A stretch of 64,000 nucleotides of DNA, taken from assembly GCF_013744875.1 (NCBI RefSeq), contig NZ_CP059399.1:6262001-6326000 (forward strand), given 5' to 3'. Numbering within the stretch: the first letter of the stretch is position 1; each line of letters begins with the position of its first letter. The translations under genes were made by a program, and so were the position numbers. This DNA is from Nocardia huaxiensis. Its GTDB lineage: Bacteria; Actinomycetota; Actinomycetes; Mycobacteriales; Mycobacteriaceae. Below, one piece after another: positions 8,335-17,985 of this stretch. The notes under the pieces were generated by a model. The model was given only the letters and a program-made list of their open reading frames with translations, had not been told where the DNA came from and did no database searches.

Positions 8335-9138
8335 TCAATCCTGTTCGGGCCCCAGCGATATCCCGCGACTGGCCAGCCAGGGCAGGGGATCGACCTTCTG
8401 GTTTCCGTTCAGCCAGACTTCGAAATGACAGTGCGGGCCCGTGGAGAAGCCCCGATTGCCCACGGTCGCAATCTCATCCCCGGCCAGCACTCGCTGCCCC
8501 ACCGTGACAGTGGTGGTGTCCACATGCCCGTACACGGTGATGGTGCCGTCGTCGTGCAGCAGCCGCACCCACATGCCGAATCCGTCCGCGGGTCCGGCGC
8601 TGAGCACGGTCCCGTCCTCGACCGCTTCGATGGGCGTTCCGATCGGCGCGGCCACATCCACCCCGAAATGGGTGACGCCCCAGCGGGAACCGTAGCCCGA
8701 CGTGAATGTCCCCTGCGTGAATTTCACGAACAGCGGCCGCAGTCCCGCCGTGGCGCGCGCTTCGATATCGGCTGCGGCGTGCTGGCCATTGGCCAGCAGG
8801 CGCTGAATTTCCTCGGGGTCGTCGAACGGCGCCGCGGTGAGAATTTCCGGGAAGTGGGCATCGGTGCCGTCGTGCGCGGATATCGGTGCGGCGCCGACGA
8901 GTTCCGCACCCGCCATGGCCCGCACGCCGGCCTCGGCCGTGTCGTGCCGCTCCTGGAATCCGGTCTGCACGGCCGCCACCGCCGCGCCCAGCGCCACCGC
9001 CGCCATGACGGCGCGTCCCTTCCACGCGTGCAGGGCCGACGGTTTGCGATGTCTGCCTCCGGAAGTACTGCCCCGCAAGAGAACTCGACCCTCCATCCCG
9101 ACGCTGCTGCGGCGACGGCGAGCACCGCGCCGCATCAT
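8335..9138 (-). CDS. M23 (LytM-type) metallopeptidase, exported
   Basis: A 267-residue protein starting at the ATG at 9138, just inside the end of the upstream gene region. A basic stretch and hydrophobic segment (about residues 45-60) form an N-terminal anchor or signal. The C-terminal peptidase domain has the zinc ligands in THFGVDVAAP (HxxxD) and HCHFEVWLNG (HxH), plus the YGHVDT block. Such enzymes cut peptide cross-links in peptidoglycan or act as inactive scaffolds; here all ligands are present. It is the last gene of a minus-strand run from 15861, and is tail to tail with the broken kinase. Confidence 0.87.
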   Translation of the reverse strand: MMRRGARRRRSSVGMEGRVLLRGSTSGGRHRKPSALHAWKGRAVMAAVALGAAVAAVQTGFQERHDTAEAGVRAMAGAELVGAAPISAHDGTDAHFPEILTAAPFDDPEEIQRLLANGQHAAADIEARATAGLRPLFVKFTQGTFTSGYGSRWGVTHFGVDVAAPIGTPIEAVEDGTVLSAGPADGFGMWVRLLHDDGTITVYGHVDTTTVTVGQRVLAGDEIATVGNRGFSTGPHCHFEVWLNGNQKVDPLPWLASRGISLGPEQD

Positions 9139-9181
9139 GCACCGGCATCGGTCCGCCTCGCCCTGACTCGGGTGCGAGACC

Positions 9182-10339
9182 CTACCACCCGAACCTGTGA
9201 GTTCCGTCCGGGGCGGGCTGCCCCTCCCCCGGCGCCAGCGCGCGCAGGGTCTGCACATCGAGGTGGAGCTGGTCGACGAGTTCTCGAATGGCGAGGGTCA
9301 GCCCGGCGGTCTGTTCGCTCAGGTGCCGCAATTGTTCGGCCGCAAGCTCGTTCGACACCGCCGAGGCCAGCAATTCGGCCAGATCGTCGTCCATGTCCAG
9401 GGCCTGCCGGGCGAGTTCGGCATTGCGCAATTCGAGATCGAGCTGATGGAGGTGCCCGGCGAATTCTCGCAGCGCGTCGACCCGCCGGCACAGGGTCTGC
9501 CAGACGATGCCGAGTTGCTGCCGAGCCGAATGCTGGGCGGTGCGCGCCAGTTCGGCGGTGCGGGTGTCGCCGCTGGGTGCGATGGCGAGCCGTCTGGCCA
9601 TGGCGTCGTAGCGGGCGGCGCTCTTGGCGATCTGTGCGATCTCGGCCATCACGTCGAATTGCGCCCGGTGCGGTTCCAGATAGATGCTGCGCCACGCCAC
9701 ACTGACGGTGATGCGGTCGACGAGATGGCCGGCGACCGCCACCAGATCGGGGACGTCCCTTATCTTTTCCGCGCCGGACAGCAGCGCCCGGGAGCGGTTG
9801 GCATCCGCGATGCGAATGCCGCGGGTGGCCGCCCGGATCGCCGCCAGATCGGCCGGGGTGAGTACGAGCGGGCTGCGGCGGCCCAGCATGTACGGGGTCG
9901 CCAGCAGTATCAACAGCACGATCGGGGTGATCAGCGTGATCGCGCCGTTCGCGTCGGCGACCGAGAGCACCATGAGACTCACGATGGCGGCGAACGGTGC
10001 GGCGATGAACAATCCCTTGCCCCGGAATCCGCCCGGATCGTCCGGGGCGCCCTCGCGCAGCGCCTGCTGCCGTCGAGTGCGGGCCTGCTCGGCCAGCCTG
10101 TGCAGCTCCCGCATGTGGTGCGGATCTGGCTGCCCGAGGCTGGCCTCCCAGATCATGCCTTGCGCCCGTGCGATTTCCGAGTCGAGCTGGGCGAGCCGTT
10201 CGCGGGAAACGGGCCGGGGTATGCGGTATCCGGCCTCGGCCCGTTTGCGCAGTTTCTCCCGCACGGCGGGTGGCAGCGCCTGCGCGTCGACGTACCAGAG
10301 TCGACCCGCCTCGATGAACGGTTCGTCCACGCTCGCCAC
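9182..10339 (-). CDS. membrane protein with helical cytosolic regions, function unknown
   Basis: I place the start at the GTG at 10339, which is 6 bp from a GGGGGGA site; a GTG at 10345 is possible. The 385-residue product has an amphipathic N-terminal region (SRERLAQLDSEIARAQG), two closely spaced transmembrane helices (about residues 108-150, FIAAPFAAIVSLMVLSV and LITPIVLLILLATPYML), then a long, Leu/Ala-rich helical tail that is probably coiled coil. No enzyme motif is visible. Gaps to its neighbours are 29 bp (acyltransferase upstream) and 43 bp (M23 peptidase downstream), so it is probably in their operon. Confidence 0.7.
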   Translation of the reverse strand: MASVDEPFIEAGRLWYVDAQALPPAVREKLRKRAEAGYRIPRPVSRERLAQLDSEIARAQGMIWEASLGQPDPHHMRELHRLAEQARTRRQQALREGAPDDPGGFRGKGLFIAAPFAAIVSLMVLSVADANGAITLITPIVLLILLATPYMLGRRSPLVLTPADLAAIRAATRGIRIADANRSRALLSGAEKIRDVPDLVAVAGHLVDRITVSVAWRSIYLEPHRAQFDVMAEIAQIAKSAARYDAMARRLAIAPSGDTRTAELARTAQHSARQQLGIVWQTLCRRVDALREFAGHLHQLDLELRNAELARQALDMDDDLAELLASAVSNELAAEQLRHLSEQTAGLTLAIRELVDQLHLDVQTLRALAPGEGQPAPDGTHRFGW

Positions 10340-10368
10340 CAGCACTCCCCCCTAGCTGTAAATCACCT

Positions 10369-11646
10369 TCAACTGTAGCGACGCCGAATGCCGGTGGCAT
10401 CGATCAGCAGATCCAGGTTTTCCGCTATCGCATCGCGCAGTGCGATGATCCGGGAGCGGTGATGGTGGTCCTCGGAGAAAGTGAACTCGATCGAGAGCCG
10501 GCCGTGGAATGTGTAGAGGAAATAGCTGTTCTCCGGCCGGGAATTGCCGGTGGCGAAACCCCGGAAATCGGTGATGCGCAGACCCTTCGGGGATTCCAGG
10601 TCCGGGACTACACCCCAGTTGGTGATGATGTTGACGGTGTGCGCGCGGGCGCCGTCGTCGGGGAGTTGGACGGCGGCGAACATCGTGCTCAGCGCGGCCC
10701 CGCTGGCGATGCCGTGCACAATCTGCGCCTTTATCTCCTTGCCGAGGGTGAGCAGGTCGGTGCCGGGTGCGCACAGGGTGACGGTGGGCGCGAAGCCCAG
10801 TCCGTTGGTTGCCTCGGCGGGCACCGCAGGTGGCCGCAGGTGCGGGCGCAGGTCGACGGCATGTCCGATGATCATGGGTAGCTCGGAGATGGTTGCGGCC
10901 CCGCGAGTTTCGCCGATCAGCCGTCGCTCGGCCCGGATGATGGCGGCGCTCAGCAGAGCGTGCATGGTCGTGCCCTGCGACCGCGCGTAACGCAGCAGCG
11001 CACCGGTATCCCTGGCGGAGAGCTGGATTCGTTCCCCGGCCGCCAGGCGCAGACCCGGCCTGCCCGCAGTTTCCGTGGGCGTGAGGCTGTACAGGCCGCT
11101 CAGTTCCGGCAGCGCCGGTTCCGGGACTACGACGCCGCGCTCGTCGAGCAGGTCTTCCAGGCTACGCGGGAAGACCGGGACGGGATCGGGGACCGGCCCT
11201 GTCGCGCCGAGCGCGGCCGCCGCTCGCCAGAACTCTTCCAGGAGTGCGAATCCCATGTGTGCGTCGGCTATGGCATGGGCGACACGCAGGGCGACGGCTG
11301 TGGTCGCACCGTCGCGGACGATTTCGAGTTTCGCCAGAGACAGGGCGGGATCGATGGTGCGAAGCCCGTTGTCGAGCCAGTCGGCTACTGGACTGTCGAG
11401 GATTTCCACGACGGCATTGCCACATCCCCGCTCGGGAACGCTCAGATGGTAGTCACCGTCATGGAATTCGATGCGCCCGCCCAGCATCGGGTATCGCCCG
11501 CAGAGGAGCGCGAAGGCCCGACTCAACAACTCGACGTCGGCCTCGCCGGCGCAGATCGCCACCTGTGTGACGGCCACTTCCTTCGGCACGAAACTCTGAT
11601 CGATGCGCCCGAGGCGATAGGTGCCGGGCTGGTGGGCGAGGGTCAT
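10369..11646 (-). CDS. PapA-like acyltransferase / condensation-domain protein
   Basis: The 425-residue protein has the fold of the CoA-dependent acyltransferase/condensation superfamily. The catalytic HxxxD motif is visible as HAIAD (about residue 144), and the C-terminal half carries NIITNWGVVPD and the final FTFSEDHHHRSR strand. It is most like PapA5-type phthiocerol/phthiodiolone dimycocerosyl transferases, which esterify hydroxylated lipids with acyl groups. No polyketide synthase for such a lipid lies in the window, so the acceptor is unknown. The ATG has GGAGCAGC upstream. It is 64 bp after the AfsR-like regulator gene on the same strand. Confidence 0.82.
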   Translation of the reverse strand: MTLAHQPGTYRLGRIDQSFVPKEVAVTQVAICAGEADVELLSRAFALLCGRYPMLGGRIEFHDGDYHLSVPERGCGNAVVEILDSPVADWLDNGLRTIDPALSLAKLEIVRDGATTAVALRVAHAIADAHMGFALLEEFWRAAAALGATGPVPDPVPVFPRSLEDLLDERGVVVPEPALPELSGLYSLTPTETAGRPGLRLAAGERIQLSARDTGALLRYARSQGTTMHALLSAAIIRAERRLIGETRGAATISELPMIIGHAVDLRPHLRPPAVPAEATNGLGFAPTVTLCAPGTDLLTLGKEIKAQIVHGIASGAALSTMFAAVQLPDDGARAHTVNIITNWGVVPDLESPKGLRITDFRGFATGNSRPENSYFLYTFHGRLSIEFTFSEDHHHRSRIIALRDAIAENLDLLIDATGIRRRYS

Positions 11647-11710
11647 GTGCTGCTCCGATCGGATCGGCGAACGTGCTGTCGATCCGATCTTGTGCGGCGT
11701 GCTCGAGCAG

Positions 11711-14668
11711 CTACTGAGCCATGACTGAACGCGCTTCGTCCAGGCGTCCCTGCGCCGTCAATGCCAGCACTCGGCAGTCCAGGGCGTGTGCCCGCCGGAA
11801 CGGGTCCGCCGCCTCGGTGAGAACCGAAACAGCCTCGGCGGCAGCGGATTCGGCGAGCTCCGGGTGTCCGGCGGATAGGCTGACCTCGGCCAGCCGGTGC
11901 AGCGCCCACCCCAGCAGCAGCCGCCTCCCGTGTGCGCGAGCCACATCCACCGCCTCCGCGCACAGCGCCATCGCCCGCTGCGGGTCGTTGTCGCGCACCA
12001 GCACCACTCGGGCCAGCTGGCACCGTGCCAGCGATTCGAAGGCGGCGCCACCGAGCTGATTCGCCAATCGCACCGCGCGCTGGGCGGATTCGGCGGCGCG
12101 ATCCCATTGCCCGCCGTCGCCGTAGCGGTCGGCGAGGGTGGCGCAGGCCCAGCCCTCCCAGGCCGGATCGTCCAGATCGCGGAAGATCTCGACCGCCGCG
12201 GCCATGTGGCCGATCGCGTCTGATTCCCGGCCCAGACCCAGCGTGGCGGCTCCGAGGACGTGTTCGACGAAACCCAGCAGAAGGCTGCTTCCCTTGGGCC
12301 GCAGTATCTTCCGCGCGGGTTCGAGTACCGCGAAGGCTTCGTCGCTCCGGCCGAGGTCCAGCGCGAGGACCAGGCCGAGGGTCGCGCGGGCTCGGAGTTC
12401 GGTGTCCCGGTCCTCGAATCCGGCGGCGACGGTGAGCAGTCGTCGCAGCGCCTCCGCCAGCTGCCCGGACTGGGCCGACGGGTCGACCGCCTCGCTGATG
12501 AGCATGGCCACATCCAGACTCGACGGCACCAGCTCCGGATGATCGGCGGCGATCTGGCGGTGCAGGGCGATCAGCGCCGTGCGTTCGGCGTCCAGCCAGG
12601 CGTGGGCGTCGGCCTCTGAGCCGATCGGGTCACCGCGATGTGCGGTCGGCCGGACGTAGTCGAGCCGATGGCCCGGATAGCGCAGGCCGACAATGCTCTT
12701 CGCGGTCGCGAGATAGTGGCCCAATAGTCGCTCGAGCACCGCCTCCCGGTCGATGTCCGGGTCGACGGTGTGCGCGAACAGGCGGAGCAGATCGTGGTAC
12801 CCGTAGCGATCGGCTCCCACCGACTGCAACAGTCCCAGATCGACCAGGGACTCGCAGACCTGCGTGGCGGCGGCGATATCGACCCCCAGCACGGCGGCGG
12901 CCGCGCCTGCCGACAGGTCCGGCACCGCCGCGACGGCCAGTTCGGTGAAGGCGCGCGCGATGAAGGCGGGCAGGTGCCGGTATCCGAAGCTGAAGCACGC
13001 ATCGATGGTGAGATCCCCGCACCGCAACTCCGACAGGCGATTCCGTTCATCGGCCAGCCGCCGCGCCACATCGGCGATGCCCCACCGCGGCCGTGCCACC
13101 AGTCGTGCGCCGATGATCCGGATGGCCAGCGGCAGCCTGCCGCAGGCGGCGATCACCGCGTCCGCCGCCTCGGATTCGGCCTCCGTTCGCCGCGTACCGA
13201 CTATGCGCGCCAGCAGGTCTCGCGCCTCGTCGCCGGACAGCACATCCAGCTGCCGGTAGGTGGCGTCCGGCAATGGCAGCATCGCCCGGCTGGTGACCAG
13301 CACCGCACACCCGGGCCCGCTCGGCAGCAGGGGTATCACCTGGTCGAGGGTGCCCGCATTGTCGAGCACCAGCAGCATGCGCCGATCGGCCAGCAGGCTG
13401 CGCAGCAGTGCCGCCCGCTCGTCCTCGAAGGGCGGAATATCGCTGTCGGCCACCGCGAGTGCGCGCAGGAACGCGGCGAGCACGCCCACCGGCTCCGCGG
13501 GCCGATCGTCCACGCCGCGCAGATCCGCGTAGAGCTGACCGTCCGGGAATCGGTCAGCGATCGCGAGTGCGATATGCGTGGCCAGGGTGGTCTTGCCGAC
13601 CCCGCCCATTCCGGTGATCACCACCACGGGCGGCGTATGCCCGGCCGGAACCAGGACCGCACAGAGCTCTTCGACCAGCTCCCGGCGCCCGGTGAAATCG
13701 GCTATACCCCTGGGGAGTTGCGCCGGTCGAACTCCTCCGTGCGGTTCCCGGCCGTCCCCGGTGCGCGAGCCTTCCCCACCACCCGGCCGACCGGCGCCCG
13801 CCGCGCCGAACCCGCCGGAACCCTCCCCGGCTCCCTCCGGGGAACCGGGGTCGGCTGCGGCGCGCGGGGCGGCATGGGGCACGGGGCGGGGAGGTGGCGC
13901 GGGCAGGTCGTCGTCGAGCACACGCTGGTGCAGTTCGGCCAGTGCCGGACCCGGTTCGATGCCGAGTTCCTCGACCAGCAGCCGACGGGTGTCGGTGTAG
14001 ACCGCCAGCGCCTCACCGCGCCGCCCGCATCGGTACAGCGCCGTCATGCGTAGCCCGCGCAGGCGTTCGCGCAGGGGGAATTCGGCAGTGGCCGAGGATA
14101 ATTCGCCGATCACCTGTTCGTGGCGGCCCAGGTGCAGGTCGACCTCGAACCGGGCTTCCAGCAGATCGGCCCGCAGCTCGGACAGTCGCCGCCGCTGATC
14201 GGCGGCGAAGGGACCCGGCACGCCTGCCAGCACCTCGCCCCGCCACAGGGCCAGCGCGTTCTCGAGCAGGTGCCGGGACTGTTCGAAATCGCCTGCGGCC
14301 CGGGCGTTCTCGGCGGCGAGGGCCAGCGATTGCGCCTGCAGGGCATCGATGGAGTCGCGCGGAACCCGCAGCTCGTATCCGTCGCCGACCGACACCAGAA
14401 CCGAGGCCGCGCCCCGTGGGGCGCGGCCGGGTTCCACCAGTCTGCGCAGCAGCAGCGCATGCGAGCGCAGGGCGGCCACCGCGTCTCCGGGCAGTTCGTC
14501 GCCCCACACCGCGTCCACCAATTGCGCCGCGGTGAGCGGTCTGCCCTCGGCGAACAGCAGGGCGGCGAGCACGGCCTGGGTGCGGAGCCGCCCCGACTCC
14601 AGGGCCAGTGCACCACGCCGGACCGATACTCGGCCCAGCACCAGAAAACTCAGTTCCGCAGGGTCCAT
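11711..14668 (-). CDS. AfsR/SARP-family regulator with BTAD, NB-ARC and TPR domains
   Basis: A 985-residue multidomain activator. Residues 1-95 are an OmpR-like winged helix (ESGRLRTQAVLAALLF), 100-245 the bacterial transcriptional activation domain (ENALALWRGEVLAG, EELGIEPGPALAELHQRVL), then a Gly/Pro-rich linker, an NB-ARC ATPase with Walker A GMGGVGKTT (about residue 355) and Walker B-like LLVLDNA, and a C-terminal TPR region rich in Ala/Leu helices. SARPs activate antibiotic and specialised-metabolite genes; ATP binding and phosphorylation tune AfsR itself. The downstream PapA-like acyltransferase, membrane protein and M23 peptidase are its nearest candidate targets. The ATG follows GAGAGAAG. 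Confidence 0.92.
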   Translation of the reverse strand: MDPAELSFLVLGRVSVRRGALALESGRLRTQAVLAALLFAEGRPLTAAQLVDAVWGDELPGDAVAALRSHALLLRRLVEPGRAPRGAASVLVSVGDGYELRVPRDSIDALQAQSLALAAENARAAGDFEQSRHLLENALALWRGEVLAGVPGPFAADQRRRLSELRADLLEARFEVDLHLGRHEQVIGELSSATAEFPLRERLRGLRMTALYRCGRRGEALAVYTDTRRLLVEELGIEPGPALAELHQRVLDDDLPAPPPRPVPHAAPRAAADPGSPEGAGEGSGGFGAAGAGRPGGGEGSRTGDGREPHGGVRPAQLPRGIADFTGRRELVEELCAVLVPAGHTPPVVVITGMGGVGKTTLATHIALAIADRFPDGQLYADLRGVDDRPAEPVGVLAAFLRALAVADSDIPPFEDERAALLRSLLADRRMLLVLDNAGTLDQVIPLLPSGPGCAVLVTSRAMLPLPDATYRQLDVLSGDEARDLLARIVGTRRTEAESEAADAVIAACGRLPLAIRIIGARLVARPRWGIADVARRLADERNRLSELRCGDLTIDACFSFGYRHLPAFIARAFTELAVAAVPDLSAGAAAAVLGVDIAAATQVCESLVDLGLLQSVGADRYGYHDLLRLFAHTVDPDIDREAVLERLLGHYLATAKSIVGLRYPGHRLDYVRPTAHRGDPIGSEADAHAWLDAERTALIALHRQIAADHPELVPSSLDVAMLISEAVDPSAQSGQLAEALRRLLTVAAGFEDRDTELRARATLGLVLALDLGRSDEAFAVLEPARKILRPKGSSLLLGFVEHVLGAATLGLGRESDAIGHMAAAVEIFRDLDDPAWEGWACATLADRYGDGGQWDRAAESAQRAVRLANQLGGAAFESLARCQLARVVLVRDNDPQRAMALCAEAVDVARAHGRRLLLGWALHRLAEVSLSAGHPELAESAAAEAVSVLTEAADPFRRAHALDCRVLALTAQGRLDEARSVMAQ

Positions 14669-14718
14669 CGGCTTCTCTCGGTGAAAACATGGGATCAGCC
14701 GATCTTATGTGTCCGATT

Positions 14719-14880
14719 TCAGCGATGCTTTCTCCAGGACCCAGAGCCGATGAGCACGAGGAACTCCTTGACCCCGAGCAGCCCGTACAGTCCGACCGCG
14801 AAAACCAGGACCAACCCCTTCTTGATCCACCCCCACGGTTCGTGCAGGGCGGCCAGCGGTGGCGGAGTTCGATTCGTCAT
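14719..14880 (-). CDS. small single-pass membrane protein
   Basis: A 53-residue protein from the ATG at 14880. After a Pro-rich N-terminus and a PWGW motif it has one hydrophobic helix (LVLVFAVGLYGLLGVKEFLVLIG) and a basic C-terminal tail (SWRKHR). It lies between the beta-lactamase and the AfsR-like regulator on the same strand (gaps 69 and 50 bp). The ribosome site is weak. Family and role are not recognised. Confidence 0.5.
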   Translation of the reverse strand: MTNRTPPPLAALHEPWGWIKKGLVLVFAVGLYGLLGVKEFLVLIGSGSWRKHR

Positions 14881-14949
14881 GCATTGGACCGTAGAAACCA
14901 CGGCTGACCGACCGATTTCCGCGAATGAACGGGCGATCAACGTCGCTGA

Positions 14950-15861
14950 TCAGCCGAGCTTTTCCACGGCGGCGCGGGTGGCCGCGGCGACGAGGGCGTT
15001 GTCGGGTTCCGCGTGCTGCTCGGACTTGGTGGTGAGCACGGCGATGACGAGGGGCGCGCGACCGGGCGGCCAGGCGATGGCGACATCGAGCGCCGAACCG
15101 TAGGCGGGACTGCCGGTCTTGTCGCCGACGACCCAGTCACCGGGCAGCCCGGCGCGGATGCGGGAGTCGCCGGTGGTATTGGCGACGAGCCACGACTTCA
15201 ATTGCGCGCGTTCGGGTTCGGCCAGCGCGTCGCCGACGACGAGGGCGCGGTAGTCGGCGGCCAGCGCTGCCGGGGTGGTGGTGTCGCGCTCGTCGCCGGG
15301 GATGGCGGTATTGAGTTCGGTTTCCCAGCGATCCAGGCGGGAGGTGGTGTCGCCGAGGGTCCGCAGGAAGGCGGTGAACCCGGCCGGGCCGTCGAGCAGT
15401 TTCAGGATCTGGTTCCCGGCGGTGTTGTCGGACAGCGTGATCGCGGCATCGCACAGTTCGGTGACGGTCATGCCGGATTCGACGTGCTTCTCGGTGGCCG
15501 GGGAGTACTCGACCAGATCGCTTGCGGGGTAATGGATCACCTGATCCCAGTACCCGGTGGACAGCGGATGGGCGTGCAGCAGCGCTCCGCAGGCCAGGCC
15601 CTTGAAGGTGGAGGCCATCGGGAAGCGCTCGCCCTCGCGGTAGGTGACGGTGCGCCCGCTGCCGGTGTCGAGGGCGAAGACGCCGAGCCGGGCCGCGTGC
15701 GTCACCTCCAAGGCGGTGAAGGAGTCGGCGACCGCACCCTGTGAGGGCGGCGCGACGGTCGAGTCGGACTGGGAACCACAGGCGGTCACCGACAGCGCCG
15801 ACAACGCCAGCAAGGTGGCGAGGAATCGGCGTCGGGTTGCAGAGGTGAAGTTCACCGCCAC
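14950..15861 (-). CDS. bla: class A serine beta-lactamase, lipoprotein (AST-1/FAR-1-like)
   Basis: A 303-residue enzyme with all class A landmarks: STFK at residues 84-87 (catalytic Ser and Lys), SDN at 144-146, the omega-loop ETELN at 180-184 (general base Glu) and KTG at 248-250. The N-terminus carries twin basic residues and a lipobox-like VTAC with Cys 28, so it is probably a membrane-anchored periplasmic-side lipoprotein. Overall it resembles the AST-1 and FAR-1 enzymes of Nocardia, which hydrolyse penicillins and some cephalosporins. The start is a GTG at 15861 (a second GTG two codons in is possible). A LysR-type gene is divergent 161 bp away, the usual arrangement for inducible control of such enzymes. 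Confidence 0.93.
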   Translation of the reverse strand: MAVNFTSATRRRFLATLLALSALSVTACGSQSDSTVAPPSQGAVADSFTALEVTHAARLGVFALDTGSGRTVTYREGERFPMASTFKGLACGALLHAHPLSTGYWDQVIHYPASDLVEYSPATEKHVESGMTVTELCDAAITLSDNTAGNQILKLLDGPAGFTAFLRTLGDTTSRLDRWETELNTAIPGDERDTTTPAALAADYRALVVGDALAEPERAQLKSWLVANTTGDSRIRAGLPGDWVVGDKTGSPAYGSALDVAIAWPPGRAPLVIAVLTTKSEQHAEPDNALVAAATRAAVEKLG

Positions 15862-16022
15862 AGATCACCATCGCCGCGGTCGCCGGGGCCAATATCGGGC
15901 CACCGCGCCCACGAGTCGATCTCGATATCACCGCAGGTGGGGACGTCCGAACTGGAGACCGAAAATGCTCCCGGTTCGCTGGGAAGGCGGCGGGCGGGCA
16001 TCCGGCTGGTTGAATTGGCCGC

Positions 16023-16898
16023 ATGGATCTTGTTCGCCACCTCCGCTTCTTCGTCACCGTGGCAGACGAGGGACATTTCGGCCGGGCGGCCGCCGCCCTG
16101 GACATGACCCAGCCGCCCCTGTCACAGGGCCTGCTGCGGCTCGAAAAACATCTGGGCGTGGACCTGCTGCACCGCACCCGGCAGGGCGCGGTGCTCACCG
16201 CGGCGGGTCAGCGGCTGCTCCCCCGCGCCCGCCTGCTCGTCGACGATGCCCAGCAGTTGCTGGCTGAGGCACAGCGCATTGCGCAGGCGCGCGGCGCACT
16301 GCACTGGGGCGCCGCCTCGTCCTTGCCGGGCGCGCTGGTGACCTCCTGCGTGACCGCGCTGCGCGGTGCGGGCGAGGCCGATACGACGGTGTCCACCACG
16401 GTCGGCGCGACCGTCGACCTGGTCGCCGATGTCCGCGCCGGCCTGTGCGATCTGGCGGTAATCGAACATCCGGCGCTGCTCGACGGCGTGGCGGCCGGAC
16501 CGGTCGTCAAACTGCCGCGCTGGCTGATCGTGCCCGCCGAGCACCCGAGCGCCGCCGCCGAGCGCCCCGCTTTCCCGATGCTGACCGGGCTGAGCTTCGC
16601 GCACCCGGCGCGCGCCTCGAACCCACCGGCCTTCGACACCGTGATCGACCTGTTCCGGGAACGCGGCGTGGACCCGCCCACCGTCACCGCCCCGGATGAC
16701 CGCACCCTGTTCGCGGCGGTCGCCGCGGGCGCCAGCTTCGGTCTCACGACGACACCCCCGGCCGCCACGCCCGGCATAGCGTGGCTGCGGCCCGCCCCGC
16801 AGGCTCTCGCATTGCGCGCCCGCGTCATTCGCCGTGCGGGGGCGGAATCGTACGCCGAGGCCGTGGACCGGGTGCTGTACCGGGAGCGGCTGCGGTGA
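16023..16898 (+). CDS. LysR-type transcriptional regulator
   Basis: A 291-residue LysR protein. The N-terminal helix-turn-helix is canonical (HLRFFVTVADEGHFGRAAAA then MTQPPLSQGLLRLEKHLG), followed by a periplasmic-binding-like effector domain from about residue 90. Its position divergent to the class A beta-lactamase and in a 4-bp GTGA overlap with a second SxxK hydrolase suggests that it controls both. AmpR-type regulators sense muropeptides; whether that applies here is inference. The intergenic region (15862-16022) should hold its binding site, but I see no clear palindrome there. Confidence 0.9.
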   Translation: MDLVRHLRFFVTVADEGHFGRAAAALDMTQPPLSQGLLRLEKHLGVDLLHRTRQGAVLTAAGQRLLPRARLLVDDAQQLLAEAQRIAQARGALHWGAASSLPGALVTSCVTALRGAGEADTTVSTTVGATVDLVADVRAGLCDLAVIEHPALLDGVAAGPVVKLPRWLIVPAEHPSAAAERPAFPMLTGLSFAHPARASNPPAFDTVIDLFRERGVDPPTVTAPDDRTLFAAVAAGASFGLTTTPPAATPGIAWLRPAPQALALRARVIRRAGAESYAEAVDRVLYRERLR

Positions 16899-17869
16899 CC
16901 GCCGGAGCCGCGCCGCGCGAGGTGTCGCACTCCCTTGCCGGCCGCGCCCGCGCGGGGTTGCGCGACGCGGCCGAACCCACTGCGGCGCAACGTATTCGCG
17001 CGGTGTTCGCCGATGCCGGGTGCACCGGCTGGCTGCATGCGCGCCGGGTCGGCGACACCGCCGCGATCGATGTCGACGGCCGGGCCCGGGTGGTCACCGC
17101 CTCGGTGTACAAACTGCCACTGTTCCTGGCGTTCTGCCGCGCCGTCGACGCCGGGCGCATCGACCCCACCTCCCGCCTCACCATCGATCCCACCGAGTGC
17201 ACCCCCGGCCCGAGTGGTCTTGCCGCACTGCGTGATCCGGTGACGGTCAGCCGCCGTGACCTGGCCGCGTCCATGATGACGGTCTCCGACAATGCCGCCG
17301 CCGATGTGCTGCTGGGCGAGATCGGCCTGGGCGCGGTCGAGGAGCTGCTCACCGAACTCGGCCTCACCGAGACCCGCATTGTGGGCGGCACCGCCGACAT
17401 GCATCGCAGCCTGGTGCGCGACACCGATACCCACACCACCGCAGAGGCTTTCGCGGCGCTGGCCGACAATGACGAGGCCTGGACGGTGTCGGCCTACGAC
17501 CCCTCGTACACGAGCGCGACCACGCCGGAGGAGATGACGCGATTGCTGTGCGCTCTCTGGAACGGCGACGTACTCTCCACGGCGCAAACCGAATTCGCGC
17601 AGGCGGTGATGCGCGGGCAGATCTGGCAGCACCGCATCGCCTCCGCGTTCCCGCATCGCACGGTCTCCGTCGCGGGCAAGACCGGGACCGTCGGCGTCAT
17701 TCGCAATGAGGTCGCGGTGGTGGAGTTCCCCGGTGAATATCCGGTCGCCGTAGCCATTTTCACGCGTGCGGCCCGCGCGGATCCGACCCTTCCGGCGGTC
17801 GATGCCGCCATTGCCGAGGCCGCCCGCATCGCGGTCACGGACCTGCGCCGCCCGCTGCCCGACCGGTAG
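16895..17869 (+). CDS. beta-lactamase-fold serine hydrolase without signal peptide
   Basis: The GTG at 16895 overlaps the LysR stop by 4 bp. The 324-residue product has the SxxK-SDN-KTG set: SVYK at residues 70-73, SDN at 131-133 and KTG at 262-264. Unlike a true class A beta-lactamase it has no recognisable signal peptide and no ExxLN omega-loop general base; the equivalent region reads LGLTETRIVGG. It may therefore be a cytosolic serine hydrolase, an esterase, or a degenerate beta-lactamase. Coupling to LysR indicates co-regulation with the divergent enzyme at 14950-15861. Confidence 0.85.
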   Translation: MTAGAAPREVSHSLAGRARAGLRDAAEPTAAQRIRAVFADAGCTGWLHARRVGDTAAIDVDGRARVVTASVYKLPLFLAFCRAVDAGRIDPTSRLTIDPTECTPGPSGLAALRDPVTVSRRDLAASMMTVSDNAAADVLLGEIGLGAVEELLTELGLTETRIVGGTADMHRSLVRDTDTHTTAEAFAALADNDEAWTVSAYDPSYTSATTPEEMTRLLCALWNGDVLSTAQTEFAQAVMRGQIWQHRIASAFPHRTVSVAGKTGTVGVIRNEVAVVEFPGEYPVAVAIFTRAARADPTLPAVDAAIAEAARIAVTDLRRPLPDR

Positions 17870-17985
17870 GTCCCGCCCCGGGCGAGCGTGGTTGATCTCG
17901 GCGCGATCGGTTATCCCAGCAATACGACGGCAAGCCCGCGGCCGCGCCGCCGGGTGAGGCGTATCCGATCGCACCGGGAGGCTCG

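Noticed and set aside
15862..16022. LysR operator between the beta-lactamase and LysR genes
   Set aside because: Expected from known systems, but I could not point to a clear T-N11-A palindrome, so no site is claimed.
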